A DNA stretch of 64,000 nucleotides from Schistosoma haematobium (GCF_000699445.3 NC_067202.1:15529924-15593923), one strand, 5' to 3'. Shown: positions 34,501 to 42,780, counted from the stretch's first letter. Notes: generated by a model not told the origin, from the sequence alone. Numbers and translations are program-made.

Positions 34501-36886
34501 ATGCCAATAAAAGAATGTTATAGGCTTTTGAGTAACATAAAAGGAATGTCAAACCTTAGATACAATCAGTTAAATTCCATCGGATGATAATACTTTTTGG
34601 CACTGAATCTTTAGATATGAGATAACAATCTATAACTGGTAATGAATGATTAAAACATTAAATAATATTTTGTAGTAATAAAAAAACAACTATTGTTATC
34701 CAACTGTGAGGACGGCCCACGGGTGAACTCGAGGAAGCTCTAAGAAGCTCGGAAAGAGTCGAAGACATCTCATCCAACCATCTTTTGGAAGAATATTCCA
34801 GAATCGCTACATGTAGCTTCCCTATTGAGCATAGACATTGGACAACATAGTTATTACTTCAGCCAGTAACAAACATGCAAAGAACGCTTTGTCATGTCTA
34901 TCATATGGCTGAACAACTCAAATTATTTCAAGCTTAACCTCTAGATCACTGCACCGGCATCTAACGATGTTGTTTTCTAACTTCAATCGATCCATGATCT
35001 TACGCAACCCTTCATACATTGTCAGAAGTAGATAATCGTATCCACCCGGCATGGATTAGACTCCACTGGCCACGGCTTCTCACTAGAACTTTAGAAAATA
35101 CGTCTTAAAGCTAGTCACTAGTGAGCACATGATTATTATCAGTTCGTGGGATTTATGGAGATAGTAGTATTTTAACAGATGAATTCACAAGTCAATCACA
35201 AGCTAGATTGAAGGTTTTCGGTTTCGAGTTCCGTGTACGGGAGCGTGGACATGTACTGCTGAGTCCCATACTAGGACGAAATGGACGTCGTCCATTTCTT
35301 GTTTTTTTGGTCATTATCTACTCTATCAAAATGATGTTTGTTTCTTTTTCATTTCATTATTATTAAAATAAAGCTTACTATTGTTTTCATCATTCATATC
35401 TTTCAGATTGAAAAAATCTACTTCAGCGATATGAACAGATTGTGAAGATTGTAAATGAGCTGGATTTGATAAATTTATTGAAGTTTCATATTCATTCAAT
35501 GAAATATCCGATTCAGATTTATCAGAATCAGAATAATCCACTAATTCAGACTAGATAAGAAAAAAGAAAATGTAAAGATAAAATTTATTGATTTTCCCAG
35601 TTAGTATCTCATGCTATTGGAATATTATTCTTATCATTATAAACTGATCAAACCAATATAGATTTTAGTAGTTTAGATCATAAGTCATTGGAAGTTAAGA
35701 CCACCATGGAAAACCTGAATGCATTGGATGGCCATTTCGTCCTATTGTGGGACTCCTCCAACAGTGTAACTTACTGATGATGACAATGATGAATGTGAAG
35801 CTCAATTTCGTCAATTAGTTGAAGTCAGAAATTAACCACTTCTAATCTCAATACAGATTTGTATATTCGGCATTGAATTGCATTGTTAATATGAGGCCTA
35901 GTGATGTAGAAGGGAATCTAAACCTACGATTTATTAACTGAAAATCGAATATCTTATCGAGAGAGTCACTATATCAACAGGGTTAATTCATCCCCAGTAT
36001 AAACTATTGAAGAAGTATCTAACGACAATTAGTTAACACTATTATATTGTCTGAATTAATTAAATACAATACATAATTTATGGACGAACCAATCGGATTT
36101 ACGATAACAGGTCTCGGATTTTGGCGCGAAATTCATTCATCCATTCGAATAAATAAAGTTTTGGCATTATAGCTAATGTCAGTTCGTGAGGAAAACCCTA
36201 ATTCGAATTTCTAACCTTAACCATCAACTGTAAATCAAAGTCGTAATTCCTCACAGTGGTTTATAACCTTCATTTAACCTTAGTAAGTAGGTGAACATTT
36301 TCAAGGTCGCGTTAGAGTCACTCAAAGGTCGTCCATAAATTATAGTCTCACCGTTCAAATGAAGTAATCTATACGTAGCTCATTAAATATTCAGTTGAAA
36401 TATGAGTAGAAAGATTTCTATGGTTGATTTTTTCAGATTCTATGGTAATTTTATTCTTTTTAAAAAAAATAGTTAGTCTTTGATTTACTATTAGATAGTG
36501 ATAGTAAAAACATCTTCATTTTACAGATCATATTGAATTCTAGATGATGTAAGCAAAACGAAAAGCGAATGTCCGGCGATTTAACAGGGTTGGTGGATAT
36601 GGAGGATCCATATAAAGGGAAGGGAAACCCTGGATTCGATTCCCGTGTGTAAGACCGTGAATGAGCACTGCTGATGAGGATTTCTATACTAAGACGAAAC
36701 GGATGCCCAGTGTTTCCAAGTTTTCAATGGTAGTCTAACTTCGATCGGTATAGGACTTCAATGAAATTCAATATTGAGTGATACATTTGAACAACAATAA
36801 TGCTGAGATTAAACATTTAACTGAAGTCATAGAAATGCGATGTTATCTATCTTACCATGATAAACTTGTACAGTATTTGCTAACAT
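16525..36886 (-). CDS. WDR25: WDR25-like WD40-repeat protein, eight exons, about 527 aa
   Basis: Exons, minus: 36856-36886, 35379-35540, 32153-32367, 30460-30838, 25000-25193, 20953-21087, 20326-20511, 16525-16806. All junctions are GT-AG and in phase. The total, about 527 aa, is close to vertebrate WDR25 (about 544). WD signatures are EMWDINQG (end of exon 4), ISLWDLR (exon 5) and IAVWDIRF (exon 6). The best family match spans exons 6-8: [26 protein letters not shown] and KRWRYEGHQ, then a GNLLASGS strand, parallel to WDR25 [21 protein letters not shown] and RRYEGHK. The N-terminal [12 protein letters not shown] resembles the acidic LVAYDDSDSE start of that family. The middle is divergent and low in complexity. 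The start is the weakest point: the ATG at 36886 needs an acceptor at 35541, whereas an acceptor at 35551 would give [10 protein letters not shown] and need another first exon. WDR25 has no settled function; its propeller resembles the splicing factor PRP17/CDC40. Confidence 0.8.
17116..17885. repeat. family A retroposon pair, head to head
   Basis: 17116-17438 is a minus-strand family A copy (3' tail side at 17116) and 17440-17885 is a plus-strand copy ending in AAATAAACAAATAAATAAA. They meet near 17439. The minus copy lacks the 5' part present in the plus copy, so the pair is not a simple palindrome. Both lie in the last WDR25 intron. Confidence 0.85.
17880..18012 (+). repeat. family B tRNA-like SINE, 3' part with hammerhead relic
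   Basis: GGTCCTGGGTCCGAATCTCG (17892) is the B-box region. It is followed by the ribozyme-like block 17935-17980 and the family tail TTTTCATAGTGGTTTAGCC. It abuts the tail of the preceding family A copy, perhaps because the A-rich tail was used as a target. Confidence 0.75.
17934..17980 (+). ncRNA. hammerhead-like motif, family B, one core change
   Basis: GCACTG and CAGTGC can form stem I. The core reads CTGAGAA instead of CTGANGA. GGACGAAAC and the GGCC-GTC cleavage segment are intact. Expected to be impaired by the changed G in the CUGANGA box. Confidence 0.6.
18460..19467 (-). pseudogene. RTE-type LINE, 5'-truncated and frameshifted copy
   Basis: Minus-strand pieces follow the RTE ORF at 61-63 kb: [39 protein letters not shown], the catalytic [11 protein letters not shown] block, [30 protein letters not shown] and [19 protein letters not shown]. 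The end, [19 protein letters not shown], is intact in this copy. Frames break near 19077 and 18735. The 3' tail is TTAC repeats on the plus strand at 18462-18473 (GTAA on the sense strand). The 5' end is truncated just upstream of the IIQNSYDG motif. No clear target-site duplication was found. Confidence 0.9.
19945..20225. repeat. family B SINE, minus copy followed by inverted half copy
   Basis: 19945-20135 is a minus-strand SINE: tail, hammerhead relic, B box (the plus strand shows GATTCGAACCCAGGA at 20052) and A-box region to AGTGAGCCGACATC. 20150-20225 is a plus-strand half with GTAGGACGAAACGGCCGTCC and the tail GGTTTTCCATGGTGGTCTA. The two halves are oriented as in the other foldbacks. 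Located in the last WDR25 intron. Confidence 0.85.
20675..20870. repeat. family B SINE foldback of two ribozyme halves
   Basis: Plus-strand tail complement (CTAGACCACCACTGAAAACT) and GACCGTTTCGTCCTATTATA form a minus half. From 20790 a plus half follows: CGCACTGCTGAGGAGTCGCA, GGACGAAACGACC and the tail CCAGGTTTTCAATGG. The tRNA-like segment between the halves is lost. Located in the intron between WDR25 exons 6 and 7. Confidence 0.85.
20790..20833 (+). ncRNA. hammerhead-like ribozyme motif, family B, near-intact core
   Basis: GCACTG (stem I), CTGAGGA core, GTCGCATACTAGGAC (stem II), GAAAC, a short ACCA stem III replacing GGCC, ATC at the cleavage position and CAGTGC closing stem I. All conserved core positions visible to me are kept. 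The cleavage triplet AUC fits the NUH rule. Stem III has lost its palindromic GGCC. Confidence 0.65.
21348..21390 (-). ncRNA. hammerhead ribozyme motif, family D, intact core
   Basis: On the minus strand: CCTTG, CTGACGAG, stem II GTGC/GCAC around CAAACA, GAAAC, palindromic stem III CCCGGG, GTC, then CAGGG closing a 5-bp stem I that includes one G-U pair. All invariant core bases are present. Confidence 0.8.
21523..21565 (+). ncRNA. hammerhead ribozyme motif, family D, intact core
   Basis: Plus-strand counterpart of the preceding motif: CCTTG, CTGACGAG, GTGC/GCAC stem II, GAAAC, CCCGGG stem III and GTC, then CATGG. Stem I has one T-T mismatch compared with the minus copy; the core is intact. 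Confidence 0.78.
21612..22336 (+). repeat. right arm of a 720-bp inverted repeat
   Basis: Reverse complement of 14928-15648. It starts at GTAGTGTCGGTTACTATG and ends near GATAAACAGTTAGGG. It contains a plus-oriented family R copy (21718-21990) and directly abuts the family D hairpin on its left and another family R copy on its right. Confidence 0.92.
22341..22668 (+). repeat. family R repeat copy
   Basis: Runs from TCGCTTATCAACCTTAACTG to GATAACTATATACGACAA. Collinear with the copy inside the adjacent right arm but clearly more diverged, so the two are tandem direct copies of different age. Confidence 0.8.
22669..23600. other. WDR25 intron, nothing recognised
   Basis: AT-rich intronic sequence between WDR25 exons 5 and 6, without ORFs or repeats I can identify. 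Confidence 0.5.
23605..23815 (-). repeat. family B SINE, decayed
   Basis: On the plus strand: ACACCACTGAAAATGTGGAAGC, the GTTTTGTCCCAGTGTGAGAC hammerhead relic, GAATCGAACCCACGACCTTA (B-box complement) and GCGAGCGCTAAACTTCTAGA. The order is that of a complete minus-strand copy; the ribozyme core is lost. Confidence 0.75.
24065..24475. repeat. family C (Sm-alpha-like) inverted pair, decayed
   Basis: 24065-24285 follows the minus-strand Sm-alpha copy at 38.28-38.55 kb (CACCTTATCTACTGAACTAC, CAATCAGTCTATTTTGGCAT). 24385-24475 is a plus-strand 3' part with ATTCGAATCCCGCAGTGAAC and ATCCAACTGACGAGCC. Both are old; the plus ribozyme is cut after its first core box. Confidence 0.6.
24600..24790 (-). 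repeat. family D element, decayed single arm
   Basis: AGATGGTTGGAGGTAGTTGG, GTTTTCGCGCTATTTGG and TACTTGTCAGTAAGGTATAC are collinear with the 21317-21395 arm. The GAAA box reads GAAAA and the cleavage region is mutated. There is no opposing arm. Confidence 0.6.
26345..26655. mobile_element. solo LTR with 5-bp target duplication
   Basis: TGTTAGCGG at the left and TATAACA at the right give the TG...CA inverted ends of an LTR. The flanks are GTTAT (26340-26344) and GTTAT (26656-26660), a perfect 5-bp duplication. TATAAAAACTATAAA near 26472 may be the promoter. A second copy is at 44092-44370. No internal gag-pol region is present. Element class (Gypsy or BEL) cannot be decided from the LTR. In the intron between WDR25 exons 4 and 5. 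Confidence 0.88.
27225..27305. repeat. GC-rich repeat fragment
   Basis: CTTTATCCGGGCTTGGGACC, then CAGTAGCCCCAGA. The same block recurs at 42705-42780 with few changes. Origin unknown; possibly the 5' part of a LINE, since it lies near the next feature. Confidence 0.55.
27640..28215 (-). mobile_element. GC-rich segment, possible LINE 5' region
   Basis: About 575 bp whose composition differs sharply from the surrounding intron. On the minus strand a 67-codon open stretch (27639-27842) contains [22 protein letters not shown], and upstream runs a GC-rich leader. It looks like a transposon 5' UTR and ORF start, but no family motif confirms it. Confidence 0.4.
28955..29275 (+). repeat. family B SINE, longest copy (head, tRNA-like part, hammerhead relic)
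   Basis: A 150-bp head (GTGAGTGACTTCAAGAGGCA onward) recurs at 39285-39440 and, inverted, at 34990-35135. It is followed by the tRNA-like block GGCTCAGTGGTCTAACGGCT (29127) and GGGTTCGAATCTCGC (29178), matching A and B boxes. The ribozyme relic has TTGGGGA in place of CTGANGA, but GGACGAAACGGACGTCC is kept. The usual tail is cut. In the intron between WDR25 exons 4 and 5. Confidence 0.85.
29430..29958 (-). repeat. family A retroposon, near full length
   Basis: Starts with TTTATTTATTTTGTTTAAAC (complement of the 3' tail) and ends with GTACCAGGGCATTTGGGGGC. It covers the whole consensus including the GGTGGACACGGAG-type central block. Partly open on the minus strand (29668-29889), but no protein is implied. 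Confidence 0.85.
29965..30115. repeat. family B SINE foldback halves, decayed
   Basis: A minus tail half (AACACCATTGGAAATATAGG) is followed by a plus half with GCACTGCTGAAGAGCTTCAT, ACTAGGACGAGATGGCC and TTTTCAATGATGGTTTAGC. CTGAAGA is kept, but GAAA has become GAGA. Confidence 0.65.
30955..31600 (-). pseudogene. CR1-like LINE, 3' fragment with ORF2 C-terminus
   Basis: The minus strand reads [39 protein letters not shown] and [13 protein letters not shown]. These are the typical conserved end of CR1/jockey-like ORF2 proteins of flukes. The 3'-UTR block 30970-31140 matches 3800-3950. The reverse transcriptase itself is absent (5' truncation). In the intron between WDR25 exons 3 and 4. Confidence 0.8.
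31770..31865 (-). repeat. CR1-like LINE 3'-UTR fragment
   Basis: GTCAGTCAGTCAGTAACAAC followed by GTACATCAGTTCGAGTTGCC and CATTAACACA. The same terminal block as at 3777 and 30970, with the TGAC-type tail. Confidence 0.65.
32560..34195. other. WDR25 intron, mostly unrecognised
   Basis: Intron between WDR25 exons 2 and 3. A short block at 32690-32840 resembles the middle of family A (ATGAATGGTTCACG, TAGTGCACATAAGC), strongly diverged. The remainder shows no gene or repeat I can name. Confidence 0.45.
34200..34420 (-). repeat. family B SINE, minus copy
   Basis: CTAGACCACCATGGAAAACC, a hammerhead relic (GGCTGTTTCGCTCTAATATG), the complement of the B box (GGTTCGAACCCAGGA) and GCTTAACCTCTAGACCATTG in order. 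The ribozyme core box reads CGAGGAG, with CTGA lost. Confidence 0.85.
34925..35310. repeat. family B SINE, minus tRNA-like/head part plus a plus-strand ribozyme half
   Basis: 34925-35135 carries the minus tRNA-like part and the SINE head. 35170-35310 is a plus half: ATGTACTGCTGAGTCCCATA and TAGGACGAAATGGACGTCGT. Two or three bases are missing from the CTGANGA box. Confidence 0.65.
35660..35775 (-). repeat. family B SINE, ribozyme half
   Basis: GACCACCATGGAAAACCTGA, ATGGCCATTTCGTCCTATTG and TGGGACTCCTCCAACAGTGT. The minus strand keeps GGACGAAA, but the core reads TTGGAGGAG. Confidence 0.75.
36565..36775 (+). repeat. family B SINE ribozyme half joined to a family A fragment
   Basis: 36548-36625 matches the middle of family A (GAAAAGCGAATGTCCGGCGA, GGTTGGTGGATATGG). 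From 36640 a SINE-like part follows: GATTCGATTCCCGTGT (B box), GCACTGCTGATGAGGATTTC, TAAGACGAAACGGATGCCCA and the tail. This chimeric junction is close to the first WDR25 exon. Confidence 0.6.
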
Positions 36887-37037
36887 AAGGCCGGAAAGTC
36901 GTTGTATCAATTCAGTTCGCTCATTATGCTGTTTAATAGAAAAGAGAGCAATGTTAGTATTCATTATTTTCAAGATTATTTTTACTTTAAAAATTTACAG
37001 CTAGGAAAATGTAGTAATTTTAATGGTTGTATTAATG

Positions 37038-37510
37038 TTATTTATTATTTGTTTGAACACATAAACATTGGTACAAAGAGGCACCGAATAAATATGCTCC
37101 ACATAAGTCAAATGATTTGTGTGTGGGCTGTGATACTGCCCAGGTGACCAAACCGAAACAGGTAGCTTTTTTAGGGAGTCACACCCGGAGCCTTCCACCT
37201 AGATGTCTGATCCACAAGGCAGTGGAGCAACATCAAGAGATGCAGTCCTATGGTAGCCAGTGATCAACAATAAATTGATACGCCATTTGTTCCTTCAGGA
37301 TACTGGAGCCAATGTGCACCATTGGTTTTTTGAATCAGGGTTTTCTAACTCCCCTAGATGGATCTACAATATTCATCAACCCTGTTAAACAACACCCCTG
37401 GTGCGAGAAGGCGGTGAGTAGGACTTCCCTGGAAGTGCCCGTATACGCGTGTCCATGTGAGAGCATTTGGAGAGGGAAAGCTAACTCTCCCCACCCTCGA
37501 TACAAGAGAA
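37038..37510 (-). repeat. family A retroposon, near full length
   Basis: Starts TTATTTATTATTTGTTTGAA and covers the consensus to GGGAAAGCTAACTCTCCCC. A short central stretch is altered. Lies just upstream of the WDR25 start. Confidence 0.85.
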
Positions 37511-38274
37511 ATTTTAATCTGGAAGGTTCATTACATAATGATGTTTTAAATGATACTATTGACTAAGTGATGAAGAAGACTTGCAGCTCAACATAACTAT
37601 TGTGAGATTGCGTTCTCTGTAATAGGTAGTTTATTCATGAACATTTTGTTGTCTTTCTAAGCGAGATCATCAAATGTATAAACTTCAGATAGAAGTGAAT
37701 TACTTCAATTCGTTCATACATGATTAGAAGCATGTTCTGTTAACCTTGACTTTTATTGGTTGTTACTTACCATTATAATGTCGTTGTCTGTATATTTATA
37801 CTGATTATTAAATTAAAGTGGGAAAAATGCACAGTAAATTTACAGAAAAGAATACGACAATGGTTAACAACAGCTAATCATAATCAAGGTTGATGGGATA
37901 AGTTGTTAGCCATATGCGAAGAAATGAATATAGCTCACTTCTATCTGAATTTCGTGCTGATGATATTGTCTAGAAAAACAGTGAAAGCTTCAAAATTAAA
38001 CCATACAGTTCAAAGAATGTAATTCTTACCGAAGTATTGGCAAAGAAGTGTATATTATCTAAATGTTTTGATTTTAAACAATCATTAACAAGTTGAACAA
38101 TTCATCATTTCGGGTACAAACTTAAACTATTCATCGCAAAACCAAACTGGATTTCGTCGCATATTGAGTGTAAAAAGACGGTGAAATACTTAACAATCGA
38201 CCTAGTCAATCATATCGTCAGCTACACATACTAATCATGATTAACAACGATTAACATTATAAGCAAAGATGGGT

Positions 38275-38725
38275 AGTTGTTAGCAGTGGAATCCAGGACG
38301 CACGTTTCGTCCCGTTTACGACTCGTCAGCTGGATTTACATGCACCCCAGAGTTAATGTTCACTTCCAGACTCGAACCCTGTACTGCTCGCTTCAAACAC
38401 CATCGCCTTATCTACTCAGCTGCTGAGTACTGATAGCCACCTGCTTGTGCGATGGGGTGAAGTTTAATTCACTTGGTATTGTTTGCTTGTATTTTCCTAT
38501 TGTTGTTTAAGACTGCAATTGATCAGTCTCTCGTTGGCATATATGCATCCTGTGCGGACTGCTAGCCACTATTCATCTTTGCTCATAAAGCTTGTAACTT
38601 AAGGCAATATCGAGGCAATCCGCAAAGGATACACATATGTCATTGTGGGACTGATCAACTGCAGTCCTAAACAATAATGAAAAGATACAAGCAAACAATA
38701 CCAAGTGAATTATACAGTAACATTG
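38275..38725 (-). repeat. family C (Sm-alpha-like) composite with terminal foldback
   Basis: In minus orientation: right arm, spacer, left arm, tRNA-like part (plus strand shows ACTCGAACCCTGTACTGC), then a hammerhead at the low-coordinate end. Arms 38463-38545 and 38640-38715 are inverted relative to each other. The whole unit is the reverse complement of 40735-41150. Confidence 0.85.
38285..38338 (-). ncRNA. Sm-alpha-type hammerhead ribozyme, intact core
   Basis: Minus strand: ATCCAG, CTGACGAG, stem II GTCGTAAACGGGAC, GAAAC, short stem III ACG/CGT, GTC, then CTGGATTCCACTGC. Stem I pairs CCAG with CTGG. This is the known schistosome hammerhead architecture with its very short stem III. Confidence 0.85.
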
Positions 38726-39280
38726 TTTAGAATATCCAGATTGAGAACTAGTCATCTGATAAATTCAGTAATTACGCATTGAACTGGTTCATGTTAAAAT
38801 GATAGATCTAAAAGAAAATGATAAAGTTCGCAAACCATTGATCGAAACATCAATGTTGATAGTTAACAACATTTACTAAGTAGAAACCAGGTCAAATGAT
38901 TTCTGTATTCCCCTTATTGTAAATACGCAATTATCTTATTGCCTTTTATCATATCTCTTTTTGTTCTCAAATCATTGTAAACGTATTATTCATAGTGTAA
39001 TCTGAGTACTTAATCTTCGCTCAAGTTTATTATATCCTTAGGATATTTTTCAAGTGTAGTTCACATGAAAAATTAACCTTAGGCAACCATTAAAAATCAG
39101 GGCATAGACGCTCTGGATTCCATCCTCTATGGTGTCACAGATACATACTGCCGACGAATCAAATACCAGAAAAATACAACTGTACAGTGATTTTTGATTT
39201 TCAAAAGTTTCCGTACTAAAGTCGGTATTTAATGTAAGCTATAAATATCAACAACCTACACAATCCTCATGTGCTCACCA
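38726..39280. other. intergenic, little recognised
   Basis: AT-rich. 39070-39200 has a faint family C trace (GCTCTGGATTCCATCC, ACTGCCGACGAATC), too diverged to delimit. No gene seen. Confidence 0.4.
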
Positions 39281-39610
39281 GTGACCAGTTTAGAGAGATG
39301 ATTCATGGAGTTCTAGTGTGATGGTGTAACCAGCTGAGTTCAAACATATCGAGTGTGAATTAGTAGTTACCCACCAATGACATTGCGAGGTGGTTACACA
39401 AAATCATGAATTAATTGGAATTAGACATGTGAAGCATTGAATTCCGACTCAATGGTGTAAGGGTTGATTTCTTGTTGTGAAAGTTGATTTCAGTTCAAGT
39501 GCTCGTGGTGGGATTTTAGATGCATACTATTGAGGAATGCCACACTAGAACAAAACAATTAAACAATGTATCTTGAATTTCAATGGTTATCTAAGTAAAA
39601 TTAGGCTGTG
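39280..39610 (+). repeat. family B SINE, plus copy with head
   Basis: Head GTGACCAGTTTAGAGAG and GGAGTTCTAGTGTGATGG, tRNA-like region (ACTCAATGGTGTAAGGGTTG) and a ribozyme relic (TATTGAGGAATGCCACACTA). It shares derived changes with the minus copy at 42905-43100. Confidence 0.7.
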
Positions 39611-39883
39611 TTATAAAATTTGAGACAATTCATTGTCAGTTTATACAACATCATTTTAGAGTAGATTAGTAAAACAGAATTATTTCTTCACAAGAGAAAA
39701 AACAACCGCAATACCATGTAAAGAATTCGTTTTAATTTTCAAGTGGATAAATTCCAAAACTGTTTGAAAAAGTCGAAATATCGGTATTGTTCAGAATAAC
39801 ATTGAAAAAATTACCATACATATGCCATTTTCAGTAATACAAAAATGGATGAGATTGCTTACAACTTCATTATTTATCGCTCC

Positions 39884-40352
39884 CAAATGCCCTGGTATGG
39901 CCGAGAGTGGGGTGGGTCCGCCCTCCCTCTCGAAATGCTCTCACACAGCCACGCGTATACAGCCTCTGCCAGGGAAGTCCTACTCTCTGCCTTCTCGCAC
40001 CAGGGGTGTTGTTTACGAAAATGCGAGGACGAAAAGCGAATGTCCGGCACTTTAACCGGATCCCAAACCAATGGTGCACATGGGCTCCAGTATCCTGCGG
40101 GAACAAATGGTGTATGAACCAATTTTCGGTCACCGGCTACCATGAGACTGCATCTCCTCACGATGCTCCACTGCCTTGTGGGTTAGACCTTTAGGTCAAA
40201 GGCTCGGGGTGTGGCCCCCTAGGAAAACCAGCTGCTTCGATCTGGGCACTCGGGCAGTATCACAGCCCTCACACAAAGTGTGGCGCATATATATTTGGTG
40301 CCCTCTTGTACCAATATTTATGTGTTCAAATAAATAAATAAATAAATAATCG
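39884..40352 (+). repeat. family A retroposon, full length, sense orientation
   Basis: Begins CCAAATGCCCTGGTATGGCC and ends with AAATAAATAAATAAATA, so this strand is sense with an (AAAT)n 3' tail. It lacks the optional block GGTTGGTGGACATGG to ACCCTGATTC, as does the copy at 57450-57930. GC content is well above that of the flanks. Short ORFs in all three sense frames appear incidental. Confidence 0.88.
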
Positions 40353-40734
40353 TCACATAAGACAAGAAAAGAGGTGGATTACAAATAAGCTTGTTTAACT
40401 CAAAGTATTTTTTCATATAGCTAATTAGATGGTTTATTTTTCAATCAAGTTGTTGAACACCTTAGCAAATCTGAATGCTAGACTAATAGACTAAGCAAAT
40501 CATGATAGTCAACCATGTGAATCACTTGATTCAATTATCCGAGGGATAGTCAAGAACTACATATAGATTAGAACGAGTGTTTATTATTACACAAATGCAA
40601 GGCAGTTAACAAGTATAACCAATTTTATATACAAGATAGTTTCACGTATTGAGTGTGATAGTATGTGTCTATCCTCGTTTATTGGTCAGTCAGGGATCAC
40701 AGCTACCCAACACATGAAAATCATAATACTTTTC

Positions 40735-41150
40735 ACTTGGTATTGTTTGGCTTGTATCTTCTCATTGAGGTTTAAGATTGCAATTGATCAGTCTGTTATT
40801 GGCATATGTGCAAACTGTGCGTATGCCTCGATATTGCCTTAATTCACAAGCTTTTTGTAAGCAATGATGGCACATATGTCAATAACAGATTGATCAATTG
40901 CAGTCTGAAACCTCAATGGGAAGATACAAGCCAAACAATACCAAGTGCATTTAAATTCACCTCATTGCACAAGTAAGTGGCTATCAGGACACAGTAGCTG
41001 AGTGCATAACGCTATGGTGTTTGAAGCGAATGGTACTGGGTTCGAGTCCCGGAGTGAACACCAACTCTGATATGCAGGTACATCCAGCTGACGAGTCGCA
41101 TATGGGACGAAACGCGCGTCTTGAATTCCCCTGCTATCCATCATTGCTTA
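40735..41150 (+). repeat. family C (Sm-alpha-like) composite with terminal foldback
   Basis: Arms 40745-40825 and 40868-40945 are inverted repeats around a 43-bp spacer. Next come a tRNA-like part (CAGTAGCTGAGTGCATAACG as A-box region, GGGTTCGAGTCCCGGAG as B box) and a hammerhead. The pol-III-like promoter and ribozyme in one unit are the known hallmark of Sm-alpha; the foldback head is an added feature here. Confidence 0.88.
41076..41135 (+). ncRNA. Sm-alpha-type hammerhead ribozyme, intact core
   Basis: ACATCCAG, CTGACGAG, stem II GTCGCATATGGGAC, GAAAC, GCGC stem III, GTC and TTGAATTCCCCTGCTATCC. Stem I pairs CCAG with TTGA only in part (C-to-T and G-to-A changes compared with the 38.3-kb copy), so activity may be reduced. 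The core is complete. Confidence 0.85.
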
Positions 41151-41740
41151 AATAATACTTTTGTTTCAAATACCTATTCCTATGGACATAACAATCAATA
41201 TCATCATACCAGTTAACAGGCTAACATATACTATGGTTATAGATCATGATTTTCTATTGATAAATACACAAAATAATAACAAACTTAGACGTTTTATACA
41301 AAAGGAGTAAGTATTTATCATCTAATTATGCAAAAAGTATTTTTGATTCACATGGTACACCGAATAGTAATCAATTGGCTACTATCATTTGTCCGCATTT
41401 CTTTCTTTCTCTCTCTCTCTTTTTTTTGGAATATTTGCTTTGTATGTTTGACCTATGTTAATACCTATCACTAACATTCTTCATAAGTTCTGCCAACTTT
41501 TATTTAATTATAATAACAGTTGTATTGATCATTTTTATTAAATTTTAATTTTTAATTTGCAGTACATATAATTTCAACATTATTCGATGGAAACATCTGA
41601 CCCTCAATCAATTTAGTTATCCAAGTAACTGTAGTTTCATATACCATTTTCAACTAATAAATAGCACCGTTATTATGGTTACTTTCTGGAGTTGTTGTGT
41701 TCTTTTAATATTGGAAAAAGCTAGTTTAGCACTTGTGAAA

Positions 41741-42247
41741 TATGCCCCCAAATTCTCTTGTACAGCCGAAAGTGGGAAGAGTCAGCTCTCCCTCTCGAAA
41801 TTCTCTCACATGGTCACGTACATACAAGCACTATCAAAGAAGTCCTACTCACTGTCTTCTCGCACCAGGGGTGTTGTTTACGAAATTCAGAGGACAAAAA
41901 GTGAATATCCGTCGCTTTGGTGGATATGGAGGATCGACTTAGGAGGGTTGGAAAACCCTGATTCTAAACGTCGGCTCCGAGATCATGATGGATCAAATGG
42001 CGTATCAACCCATTGTCAGTCACCGGCTAATATGAGACTGCATCTCCTAACGTTGCTGAATTGTCTTGTGAATCAGACCTTTAGGTCAAAGGGTCCGAGT
42101 GTGTCTCCCTAAGAAAACCACCTGTTTCGGTCTTGTCCCCCAGGCAGTATCACAGCCTACACACAAATGAAGTGAATTGTGTGATGTATATATATTCGAT
42201 GCTCCTTTGTACCAATATTTATGTCTTCAAATAAATGAATAAATAGA
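41741..42247 (+). repeat. family A retroposon, sense orientation
   Basis: From CCCCCAAATTCTCTTGTACA to CAAATAAATGAATAAATAG. It includes the optional central block (GGTGGATATGGAGG, GGAAAACCCTGATTC), so it is a different subtype from the copy at 39.9 kb. Confidence 0.85.
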
Positions 42248-42704
42248 AATTGTGAAATAAACATCTCACTTCTAATATGGAGTAGGTGCTGTTAGTGATA
42301 ATCAACACATGTTTCTTGTTCTTGTTCAAGTTATCATCTCATTCACCTTCGTTGTACTTTCATCTATAAAATTGAACTTGTATGAATATAATTAAGATTA
42401 TTCTTAGTTAATAATGAACTAAATTGTTGTATGGATGTTACACACAAAGTTACAATCTATTTATTTCTATCAATGAGTGTATATGACATGAAATGAAATA
42501 GATTAACGTCATTCTACAATGTGAACAAAGTAAAAAACCATTAGAACAAAGTTATTGTAATTTCGAATAATTGAGTATAACGTATTCAATCGTGTTTGGT
42601 TTCCATTCAACAATGGAAAATGTTACCTATTACATTCTTAACATAACTGAAAGTCAATTTATACAGAATACTTTTTCTGGTTAGCGTTTTTTGGCGAGTT
42701 AATT

Positions 42705-42780
42705 TTCTACCCTCCTCCTTTATCCGGGCTTGGGACAGGCAGTAGCCCCAGAGGGGCTCCAGACAGAGTTAAGTAATACA
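42705..42780. repeat. GC-rich repeat fragment, as at 27.2 kb
   Basis: TTTATCCGGGCTTGGGACAG and CAGTAGCCCCAGAGGGGC; same block as 27225-27305. Confidence 0.55.

Noticed and set aside
38573..38755. 60-codon minus frame with a hydrophobic stretch
   Set aside because: Falls within the family C composite repeat; no independent support.
41563..41650. Possible first exon of WDR25 on the minus strand (starts MVYETTVTWITKLIEG)
   Set aside because: The only donor candidates are poor (GTACTG, GTCAGA) and the phase does not fit the next exon. The total length also fits vertebrate WDR25 without it.
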